This document shows, piece after piece, positions 42,297-48,178 of a DNA stretch of 48,178 nucleotides. The position numbers were made by a program, and so were the translations under genes. The notes beneath the pieces are model-generated. The model searched no databases, was not told the DNA's origin, and saw only the letters and a program-made list of their open reading frames with translations. The stretch spans positions 1 to 48,178 of the forward strand of contig CADBYI010000007.1 of assembly GCA_902798825.1 (NCBI GenBank). The letters are read 5' to 3'. The stretch comes from an uncultured Eubacteriales bacterium (GTDB lineage Bacteria; Bacillota; Clostridia; Christensenellales; CAG-138). Within the stretch, counting starts at the first letter, position 1, and each line of letters starts with the position of its first letter.

Positions 42297-42986
42297 ATGG
42301 ACAAAAGGACGGAGAATGCCTACAAGCGAATATGCTTCCACGGCAGGGGAACGGCGGCCCGCTGGCTGGACCGGGGTTTTTTCGCCCTGCTGGGCGGCGT
42401 ATGCCTGCACCTTTTGTACAGGAACCGGCTTTTGTCCGCCCTGATGATCCCGGCGCTGCTGGCGGTGTCCCTCCTGTGGGAGCAGAGGCGGTGGATGAGA
42501 TTTAGTCGGGACCTGTGGCAAAAGACCGTCAGGACGCTGAAGCGTGAGACCTGGCTTCGGGAGGAGGCTGCATTCGTTCGGCAGATGGGTGGGGTGGTTT
42601 TGTATCCCACGCCGGAGGGGGAGGAATTGACCGGCCTTTGCCTGCGCCAAGGGGAGGGGACAGCCTTTCATACCTTTGGAGAGGTGAGGGAGGAATTGAT
42701 CGTCCAGGCAAAGACATTGGGCTGCACGGTATCGTTCCATCCCTGGCAGGAGGGCTCGGAGCCCAGTCAAGAACAGGTGCTGGAACGGCTCAAGCGCGAC
42801 GCACCGAAGCGCACAGGGAACCTGTGGCGGACGCTGCTTCATCTGCCCGGCAATCGGTATCTTTTGACCGGCTGCGCCTTGCTGCTGCTGTCCATGGTTT
42901 TGCGCAGGGCCCTCTATTGGCGATTGCTGGGCTCCCTGTGCCTGCTGCTCGGCGCCTTGCGCCGGGGTATGCGCACAGGAACATAA
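42297..42986 (+). CDS. Uncharacterised membrane protein
   Basis: 229 residues, very basic. Hydrophobic stretches at about 25-60 (FFALLGGVCLHLLY, LLSALMIPALLAVSLLW) and near the C-terminus (YLLTGCALLLLSMVLRRALYWRLLGSLCLLLGAL) suggest two hairpins in the membrane with a cytosolic middle part of about 110 residues. I recognise no family or motif. The gene is divergent from nadD. No ribosome binding site precedes the ATG; a TTG two codons earlier is an alternative with no better signal. It ends in a terminator shared with the PFK gene. Confidence 0.6.
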   Translation: MDKRTENAYKRICFHGRGTAARWLDRGFFALLGGVCLHLLYRNRLLSALMIPALLAVSLLWEQRRWMRFSRDLWQKTVRTLKRETWLREEAAFVRQMGGVVLYPTPEGEELTGLCLRQGEGTAFHTFGEVREELIVQAKTLGCTVSFHPWQEGSEPSQEQVLERLKRDAPKRTGNLWRTLLHLPGNRYLLTGCALLLLSMVLRRALYWRLLGSLCLLLGALRRGMRTGT

Positions 42987-42988
42987 AA

Positions 42989-43018
42989 AAAGAGCCTCAC
43001 CCTGAGGCGAGGCTCTTT
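42989..43018. terminator. Terminator, mainly for the phosphofructokinase gene
   Basis: AAAGAGCCTC pairs with GAGGCTCTTT around a 10-base loop. On the minus strand TTTTTTTAT follows, a strong U-tract; on the plus strand the tail is poor. Confidence 0.75.
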
Positions 43019-43032
43019 CAGACGAAATCGGT

Positions 43033-44283
43033 TTACTTGGCGAGGATCCTCTTCAGCTTCGCAAAGCGGGGGAGACCGTTCTCCAAAGGCAGGTTGGGCG
43101 TGCCCTGGATCAGGGGCAGCACATAGTCTACGAACTCCTGGGTGACGCCGTTGCCGGCCTCATTGATCCACTCCCGCGGCACCTTCTTTTCCGTGTTGGC
43201 GGCCAAGGACAGGTCCTGGGGGACCACTTCACAGGAATAGTCGCCGTACACGTCCGTATGACGGCGGAAAGCCATCATCTTGTCGGTCATGCCGTTGACA
43301 GCGGCCTTCACGGCGGCGCGGCCGGCGGCGAAGGACTCGTTGATGTCGGTGGCGGAAGCGAAATGGGAGGAGCAGCGCTGCAGAAGGGACAGCTCCACCC
43401 CGCGGATCTTCTTGACGCCCAGCTTCTCCTTGACATAGCTGACCAGCGTGCTGGCCACGCCGCCCAGCTGTTTGTGACCGAAGCTGTCGGTGGACGCATT
43501 GGGCGCGCCGTATTCCGCGATGAACACGCCGTTCTTGTCGTGGATGCCCTCGGAGACCACCACCATGCAGTCGCCCCGCTCATCCATGATCCGCTTCACG
43601 TCCTGAAGGAACTGATCCATATCGAAGTCGGTCTCCGGCAGGTAGACCAGATCGGGCCCGTCGCCCGTAGCCGTGGCTACACCGGCGGCACCGGCCAGCC
43701 ATCCGGCGTGACGGCCCATGACCTCCACGATGACCGCGGAATAATAATCGTATACATTGCAATCCCGGCGCATCTCCATGCAGCTGGTAATCACGTATTT
43801 GGCGGCGGAGGCGAAGCCGGGGCAGTGGTCCGTGCCATACAGGTCGTTGTCGATGGTCTTGGGCACGCCGATGACCCGACAGACGTACTGCTCCTTCTGG
43901 AGGAACTTGCTGATCTTGTTGCAGGTGTCCATGGAGTCGTTGCCGCCGATATAGAAGAAGTAGCGGATATCGTGCTTCTTGAACACCTCCATGATCCGGC
44001 GATAATCCGTATCGTCGTCCACATAGTTCTTCAGCTTATAGCGGCAGGAACCCAGGGAGGCAGAAGGCGTGTTGAGCAGGAGCCGGAGCTCGTGCTCATC
44101 CTCCTGATCCATATCGTACAGAACGTCGTCCAAAACGCCCCGGATGCCGTGGGCGGCTCCGTATACGTGGGTGATGCATTCGTTGTCCAATGCGGTGCGG
44201 ATCACGCCGTAGGCGCTGGCGTTGATGACGGCGGTGGGACCGCCGGACTGAGCGACCAGGCAGGCACCAATCAGTTTATCCAT
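43033..44283 (-). CDS. pfp: 6-phosphofructokinase, pyrophosphate-dependent type
   Basis: 416 residues, longer than ATP-dependent PfkA (about 320). It phosphorylates fructose 6-phosphate in glycolysis. The phosphoryl-donor site reads IGGNDSMDT (residues 112-120) instead of GGDGS, and the active site PKTIDNDLYG (141-150) has Lys where ATP enzymes have Gly; both favour PPi as donor and make the step reversible. MGRHAGWLAG and CSSHFASATD are further family motifs. An Asn where most enzymes have the Mg-binding Asp is notable. AAAAGGAGAAC precedes the ATG. The alpha/beta hydrolase gene lies upstream, 59 bases away. Confidence 0.9.
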   Translation of the reverse strand: MDKLIGACLVAQSGGPTAVINASAYGVIRTALDNECITHVYGAAHGIRGVLDDVLYDMDQEDEHELRLLLNTPSASLGSCRYKLKNYVDDDTDYRRIMEVFKKHDIRYFFYIGGNDSMDTCNKISKFLQKEQYVCRVIGVPKTIDNDLYGTDHCPGFASAAKYVITSCMEMRRDCNVYDYYSAVIVEVMGRHAGWLAGAAGVATATGDGPDLVYLPETDFDMDQFLQDVKRIMDERGDCMVVVSEGIHDKNGVFIAEYGAPNASTDSFGHKQLGGVASTLVSYVKEKLGVKKIRGVELSLLQRCSSHFASATDINESFAAGRAAVKAAVNGMTDKMMAFRRHTDVYGDYSCEVVPQDLSLAANTEKKVPREWINEAGNGVTQEFVDYVLPLIQGTPNLPLENGLPRFAKLKRILAK

Positions 44284-44342
44284 TGTATGTTCTCCTTTTT
44301 TGTATATAAATCGATCTTGACAATTCTACTTGATTTTACGGC

Positions 44343-45287
44343 TCATTGCAAGCCCGTTTGCCCATATCTTTTGAGAAATCCGTCCAGATAAGAAATGTAT
44401 CGGACAGGGTCCACATAGTAGCTGCAGCAGTGGGCTGCCCCCTCCACGGTGAGCATCTGCTTTTCGGTGTGACAGTGGGTATAGTTCTGCAACCCCATTT
44501 CATAGGGGACCAGCTCGTCCGCGGTGCCGTGGATGAACAAGAAGGGCAGGCTCGTCTTGTCGAGAGCCTCCTGGCAGGTGGTGGCGGTGAGGGAGTATCC
44601 GGCGATGATCCGGGCCCACAGGTCCATGGCGGGAAGCATGGGGAAGGTGGGGACCTTATAGGATTGGACCAGGGCGGTGCCGATCACGTCCTTGGGGGAG
44701 AAGAAGGCAGAGTCCGCGATGACGCCCCGGGCGTTGGCGGGCAAATCCAGGCCGGAGGCCATGATGACCGAGGCGCCGCCCATGCTCTGTCCATAGAGGA
44801 AGAGGGGCAGGTCCGGATGCCGTTCGGACAGGACCCAGGCCCAGGCGGCGATGTCGTATCGCTCCTTCACGCCAAAGGTGATGTACTTGCCCTCACTCTT
44901 GCGATGAGCCCGCATATAGGGGTAAAGGACGGTGTATCCCTGCTCATACAGGTGCTTGGCCACAAGGGCGAACTCCCGTGAGGGCCAGGAGCGAAAACCG
45001 TGGGCCGCCACCACGAGACCGACGGGATTTTCCGCCTCGATCAGCTCTGCCGCCAGGGACAGACCGTCCCGGCTGGTGATGTGAAGCTCCTCCTTAGGCT
45101 GGCTTTCGAACCAATCCACGCCGGATTGCACCCTGTCCCGAAACCTGTATCGGCCGGACGGGGCCACCGTACTGGCGCGAAAGAGTTCCGTTCTGTCCCT
45201 TCGGGTGCCGCCGCGCAAAAAGGCGTACAGACTGGCACACATGACGAGAACGAGCAGCAGGATCAGGGGGATCAGAACGTAAATCAT
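44343..45287 (-). CDS. Membrane-anchored alpha/beta hydrolase
   Basis: 314 residues. An N-terminal membrane helix (VLIPLILLLVLVMCASLYAFL) anchors the protein, with the catalytic domain outside or inside undetermined. The triad is visible: nucleophile Ser in YGQSMGGAS, Asp in FIHGTADELVP, His in VEGAAHCCSYY. VAAHGFRSWPSRE is the oxyanion loop. It resembles clostridial serine aminopeptidase/BEM46-like hydrolases; the substrate is unknown. GAGGTT precedes the ATG. A TACACA - 17 bp - TATAGT promoter lies upstream on this strand. Confidence 0.87.
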   Translation of the reverse strand: MIYVLIPLILLLVLVMCASLYAFLRGGTRRDRTELFRASTVAPSGRYRFRDRVQSGVDWFESQPKEELHITSRDGLSLAAELIEAENPVGLVVAAHGFRSWPSREFALVAKHLYEQGYTVLYPYMRAHRKSEGKYITFGVKERYDIAAWAWVLSERHPDLPLFLYGQSMGGASVIMASGLDLPANARGVIADSAFFSPKDVIGTALVQSYKVPTFPMLPAMDLWARIIAGYSLTATTCQEALDKTSLPFLFIHGTADELVPYEMGLQNYTHCHTEKQMLTVEGAAHCCSYYVDPVRYISYLDGFLKRYGQTGLQ

Positions 45288-45362
45288 TACAACCTCAAAA
45301 ATACAGACGATGGCTTACTATACCACAATTCCTGTGCCTTGTGTAGAGAAATCTTTTCAATA

Positions 45363-45391
45363 TTGACGAAGAAGCTGGTTTTATGTACAAT
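45363..45391 (+). promoter_or_regulatory. Sigma-A promoter of the second AKR gene
   Basis: TTGACG (45363-45368), 17-bp spacer, TACAAT (45386-45391): near consensus, 25 bases before the ATG. Confidence 0.75.
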
Positions 45392-45416
45392 CTAAACAAA
45401 AAAACGGAGGCGAGCC

Positions 45417-46538
45417 ATGGCATTCCTTCCCGATTCCACTAAGAAGCTGGGCTTTGGACTCATGCGGCTGCCTGTGCTGGGCGGCGACGATACCATCGAC
45501 CTGAACCAGCTCAACGAGATGGTCGATCATTTTATGGAGCAGGGCTTCACCTACTTTGACACGGCCTATCCCTACCATATGGGCTTTTCCGAGCGGGCGG
45601 TGAAGAGCGCCCTGGTGGAGCGCCATCCCCGGGACAGCTTTCTTTTGGCGGACAAAATGCCCATCTTCCGCATCAGCGGCCCCGAGGACGCGCCGGCTCT
45701 CTTTGCGGAGCAGTTGGAGCGAACGGGCGCCGGCTACTTCGATTTCTATCTGCTGCACGCCATGGGTGCGGAGCGCATGAAGACCGTCCGGGAAAACAAG
45801 GTGTGGGAATATCTCTTGGAGGAGAAGAGCCGGGGACGCATCCGCCGTCTGGGCTTCTCTTTTCACGATTCGCCGGAGGTGCTGGACAGCATGCTTACCG
45901 ACCTTCCCCAGGCGGAGTTCGTCCAGCTTCAGATCAACTATGCGGATTGGGAGGACGAGGACGTTCAGTCCCGCCGCTGCTACGAGGTGGCCCAGAAGCA
46001 TGGCAAGCCGGTCGTCGTCATGGAGCCCATCCGGGGCGGCAGCCTGGCGTCCGAAAAGTCGGTGTGTGCGCCTTTGCTGCAGGAGGCGGAGCCCGAGGCG
46101 TCCCTTTCGTCCTGGGCGCTGCGGTTCGCGGCGGGACTGCCCGGCGTGGCCGTGGTCCTGTCCGGCATGTCCAACCTGGAACAGATACGGCAAAACACGG
46201 CCCTGTTCAACGCCATGAAGCCGTTGACCGAAAAGGAGCGCTCGATCCTCGTCAAGGCGGCGGATATGCTTCGCAGCGCGGGAACCGTCCCCTGTACCGG
46301 CTGTAAATACTGCGTGGAAGGCTGTCCCGCCCAGATCGATATACCGGCCATTCTGGACCTGCTGAACGAGTACGCCCGTTTCGGCTCCCTCCCAAGCGCC
46401 AAACGCAGCTATGGGTTCAGGACCCGGGGGAAGGGGCTGGCCTCCGCCTGCGTGAACTGCGGGCAATGCCTGAGCGTCTGTCCCCAGCATATTGAGTCCG
46501 CTGTGTATATGGAGAAGGCGGCGGAGATGTTTGAGTGA
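45417..46538 (+). CDS. Aldo/keto reductase with two 4Fe-4S sites
   Basis: 373 residues. Barrel motifs: LGFGLMRLPVLGG, FTYFDTAYPYHMGFSE (catalytic Asp and Tyr), FYLLHAMG and LGFSFHDSPE. The C-terminal ferredoxin-like part has two complete sites, CTGCKYCVEGCP and CVNCGQCLSVCPQHIES (each C-x2-C-x2-C-x3-C-P). It resembles the first AKR fusion at 37 kb in design but differs clearly in sequence. Substrate unknown; electrons probably come from ferredoxin. ACGGAGG precedes the ATG. Confidence 0.88.
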   Translation: MAFLPDSTKKLGFGLMRLPVLGGDDTIDLNQLNEMVDHFMEQGFTYFDTAYPYHMGFSERAVKSALVERHPRDSFLLADKMPIFRISGPEDAPALFAEQLERTGAGYFDFYLLHAMGAERMKTVRENKVWEYLLEEKSRGRIRRLGFSFHDSPEVLDSMLTDLPQAEFVQLQINYADWEDEDVQSRRCYEVAQKHGKPVVVMEPIRGGSLASEKSVCAPLLQEAEPEASLSSWALRFAAGLPGVAVVLSGMSNLEQIRQNTALFNAMKPLTEKERSILVKAADMLRSAGTVPCTGCKYCVEGCPAQIDIPAILDLLNEYARFGSLPSAKRSYGFRTRGKGLASACVNCGQCLSVCPQHIESAVYMEKAAEMFE

Positions 46539-46547
46539 GGGAGCAGA

Positions 46548-46601
46548 GGATGTAGGGACTCGATTCGCGCCTGCGGGCTTGGTCGGGGGATGTAGGGACT
46601 C
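46548..46601 (-). repeat. Two partial copies of the tRNA-Val 3' end
   Basis: GGATGTAGGGACTCGA (46548-46563) and GGGGATGTAGGGACTC (46586-46601) repeat the plus-strand sequence at the 3' end of the tRNA-Val gene (46738-46755), i.e. acceptor strand plus half the T-arm. They lie about 140-190 bases downstream of the tRNA on its own strand. Confidence 0.8.
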
Positions 46602-46686
46602 TCACACTCGGCTGCGGCCTCGCTCAGACCGCGGCTCTCAGGCCCCACTGGGGCCTGATTCACTCCCGCGGTCGGTTCGAGTCCCT
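46594..46686. repeat. Nested palindrome bounded by inverted tRNA T-arm sequence
   Basis: Three concentric inverted pairs: AGGGACTC (46594-46601) with GAGTCCCT (46679-46686); GACCGCGG (46627-46634) with CCGCGGTC (46666-46673); CAGGCCCC (46639-46646) with GGGGCCTG (46650-46657, 3-base loop). The right outer arm is part of GGTTCGAGTCCCT, the T-arm of the neighbouring tRNA in opposite orientation to the left copy. The structure could be a miniature mobile element or a structured RNA. Confidence 0.7.
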
Positions 46687-46702
46687 TCCAAAAATACCAA
46701 AG

Positions 46703-46731
46703 AAAAAAGCCACCCGAAAGGTGGCCTTTTC
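46703..46731. terminator. Terminator of the tRNA-Val gene
   Basis: GCCACC pairs with GGTGGC (loop CGAAA), with A/T runs on both sides: TTTTTTCTTT follows on the tRNA strand and CTTTTCTTT on the other. It begins three bases after the encoded CCA. Confidence 0.8.
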
Positions 46732-46733
46732 TT

Positions 46734-46810
46734 TGGTGGGGATGTAGGGACTCGAACCCTAGACCTCTGCGATGTGAACACAGCGCTCTAACCAGCTGAG
46801 CTACATCCCC
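46734..46810 (-). tRNA. tRNA-Val (anticodon CAC)
   Basis: 77 bases with encoded CCA. On the minus strand: acceptor GGGGATG pairs with CATCCCC; D-stem GCTC/GAGC with loop AGCTGGTTA; anticodon stem CTGTG/CGCAG with loop TTCACAT, anticodon CAC; T-stem TAGGG/CCCTA with loop TTCGAGT; discriminator A. It reads the GUG codon. Confidence 0.95.
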
Positions 46811-46823
46811 ACGCGCAAGAGTG

Positions 46824-46852
46824 ATTATACAGCATCGACTCACATTTTGCAA
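46824..46852 (-). promoter_or_regulatory. tRNA-Val promoter
   Basis: On the minus strand TTGCAA (46852-46847), 17-bp spacer, TATAAT (46829-46824), 13 bases before the tRNA 5' end. Confidence 0.8.
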
Positions 46853-46877
46853 GCCCTTTTTTCAAAATGATCCCCAC

Positions 46878-46906
46878 TTGTTTCTCTGGGCCACCTATGG
46901 TATCAT
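46878..46906 (+). promoter_or_regulatory. Promoter of the M28 peptidase gene
   Basis: TTGTTT (46878-46883), 17-bp spacer, TATCAT (46901-46906), 27 bases before the chosen start. Confidence 0.55.
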
Positions 46907-46933
46907 TTTCCTACAGAAAGAGGGGTGATTTAC

Positions 46934-48169
46934 TTGAAAGCGAAGGATGTGAAGCAGATTCTGAAGGACACGGCCTATCCCCACACCGCCGCCAGTCCCG
47001 AGGAGATGCAGTGTCTCACCTATTTGCAGCAGCGGTGCCAGCAGATCGGCCTTACGACCAGGGTGGAGGGCTTTCCCATCGAGCGGGCGGATATCCGCCT
47101 GGCGTCCCTGACGGTGGACGGCCGGGTCTACCCCTGCAAGGCATATATCGGCTGCGGCAGCGGGAAGGTGGAGGGGCCATTGTATTATCTTCGGAACACG
47201 GACGAGCTGTCCTTCTCCCTGTGCCGGGACCACATCGTGCTCACGGACCAGCCCCTGAACATGTGGAACTATCAGGACATGCTCAAAAACGGCGCCCTGG
47301 GGTTCATCACTTTCACGGGCCGCTACAGCTGTCCCGATCGAGACATCGACCAAAAGACCCTGCGGCCCGCCACCAGCCAGGGGAACAAAATCCTGGGTGT
47401 CAACATCAACGTGAAGGACGCCATGGACATCGTGTCCAGGAGCCTAAAACACGCCTGCATCGAGATAGAGCAGGATGTTTTCCAGGCCGACGCCCACAAT
47501 CTCATCGGGGAGCTGCCCGGCGAGATCGACGAGTGGATCGTGCTCACGGCCCATTACGATTCCACGCCCCTGTCCTGCGGCAGCTATGACAACATGACCG
47601 GCTCCATCGGCATCCTGGGCGTGGCGGAGCGGTTCATGAAGGGGCACCATCGGCGGGGCCTGCGCTTCATCTGGTGCGGTGGGGAGGAGCTGGGGCTGCT
47701 GGGCTCCAAGGACTATTGCGCCAAACATGAGGCGGAGCTGGAGAAGGTGGTCCTGAACATCAATCTGGACATGATCGGCAGCATCATGGGCAAGTTCATC
47801 GCCTGCTGCTCCGCGGAGGAGCGGCTGGTCTCCTTCCTGGAATACACGGCGGACGAGCTGGGCTTTCCCATCGCCGCCCGCACCGGCGTCTATTCCAGCG
47901 ATTCCACTCCCTTTGCGGACAAGGGCGTGCCCAGCCTGTCCTTCGCCCGGATCGCGCCGCCTACCGCCGGCTCCATCCACGAGCGGTATGATACGCCGGC
48001 CATCGTCTCTCCGGAGCAGGTGGTGGTGGATACGGAGTTCATCGCCGGCTTCACGGGCCGCATGGCCAACGCCGTCCGCTGCCCCGTGAAGCGGGAGATA
48101 CCGGAGAAGATCAAGGACAAGCTGGACGTCTATCTGAACCGCAAGCGGCCCCCCAAGGCCCAGGATTGA
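46934..48169 (+). CDS. M28 family zinc metallopeptidase
   Basis: About 411 residues. Zinc ligands are seen in order: LTAHYDSTP (His), SYDNMTGS (bridging Asp), CGGEELGLLGS (catalytic Glu and ligand Glu), NINLDMIGS (Asp) and SIHERYDTP (last His). The N-terminal 160 residues contain an inserted PA-like domain (YYLRNTDELSF...MLKNGALGFITF). No signal peptide is seen, so it is probably a cytosolic aminopeptidase. TTG 46934 is preferred because GAGGGGTGAT lies just upstream; GTG 46925 would overlap that box. Confidence 0.85.
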   Translation: MKAKDVKQILKDTAYPHTAASPEEMQCLTYLQQRCQQIGLTTRVEGFPIERADIRLASLTVDGRVYPCKAYIGCGSGKVEGPLYYLRNTDELSFSLCRDHIVLTDQPLNMWNYQDMLKNGALGFITFTGRYSCPDRDIDQKTLRPATSQGNKILGVNINVKDAMDIVSRSLKHACIEIEQDVFQADAHNLIGELPGEIDEWIVLTAHYDSTPLSCGSYDNMTGSIGILGVAERFMKGHHRRGLRFIWCGGEELGLLGSKDYCAKHEAELEKVVLNINLDMIGSIMGKFIACCSAEERLVSFLEYTADELGFPIAARTGVYSSDSTPFADKGVPSLSFARIAPPTAGSIHERYDTPAIVSPEQVVVDTEFIAGFTGRMANAVRCPVKREIPEKIKDKLDVYLNRKRPPKAQD

Positions 48170-48178
48170 TCCATACCC

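Noticed and set aside
42246..42842. Upstream extension of the NadD fusion frame to 715 codons
   Set aside because: NadD begins at the typical [17 protein letters not shown]; the extra sequence is the antisense of the divergent membrane protein gene.
46492..46791. A 99-codon plus-strand frame across the tRNA region
   Set aside because: It contains the translated antisense of the tRNA (DVGTRTLDL), a well-known false protein, and has no start signal.

Overview
The window is chromosomal DNA of a high-GC, spore-forming, anaerobic member of the Bacillota (class Clostridia). Evidence: spoIVA, gpr and spoIIP lie together; ferredoxin-type Fe-S proteins are common; start sites carry strong AGGAGG-type ribosome binding sites; the large secreted proteins (BspA-type leucine-rich repeats, Thr-Pro linkers, multi-SH3) are of the kind made by gut Clostridia. 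I cannot fix the genus.

Left end (1-9.6 kb): a divergent catabolic locus. ssnA and the start of ygfK run leftward off the window. ygeY, ygeW and two different fold-type II PLP enzymes run rightward, followed by serC-serA. These are the marker genes of the selenium/molybdenum-hydroxylase-linked purine (xanthine/urate) degradation cluster of anaerobes. The usual diaminopropionate ammonia-lyase YgeX is not in the visible part. An adenine deaminase gene lies further right at 34-36 kb. The leader of ssnA can form a terminator-like hairpin, and the ygeY promoter carries tandem TATTTGCA boxes.

9.6-18 kb: a small DUF3783 protein, a 1386-residue BspA-like surface protein whose repeat region is strikingly AT-rich, a lipid-kinase-like protein, a UPF0489/peptide-arginase-like protein and an ABC half-exporter whose promoter places transcription start at the ATG. 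18-23 kb: sporulation block spoIVA (sigma-E-like promoter), gpr, spoIIP, then dapA-dapB with a near-consensus sigma-A promoter inside the end of spoIIP. 23-30.6 kb: a secreted SH3-repeat protein behind paired 11-bp-phased repeats, then dnaE and rlmD.

30.5-33 kb: a lower-GC insert (two acetyltransferase genes, a HEAT-repeat gene and a 350-bp non-coding stretch with degenerate repeats) that seems to have replaced the 3' end of rlmD. 33-48 kb: housekeeping and metabolic genes: an SPL-like radical SAM protein, ade, a winged-helix protein, an AKR/ferredoxin fusion, DUF4298, a stand-alone FakA-C-like domain, alkyladenine glycosylase, a phosphoesterase, deoC, a NadD-YqeK-RsfS fusion, a PPi-type phosphofructokinase, an alpha/beta hydrolase, a second AKR/ferredoxin fusion, tRNA-Val(CAC) and an M28 peptidase. 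Just downstream of the tRNA (on its strand) lie partial copies of its 3' end and a nested palindrome bounded by inverted copies of the T-arm.

The most unusual items are the YgeX-less purine-type cluster with paired PLP enzymes, the NadD-YqeK-RsfS read-through fusion with an internal start, two promoters predicting leaderless mRNAs, the tRNA-derived palindromic element, and the chimeric rlmD end. I did not find a clearly new multi-gene defence or mobile system.
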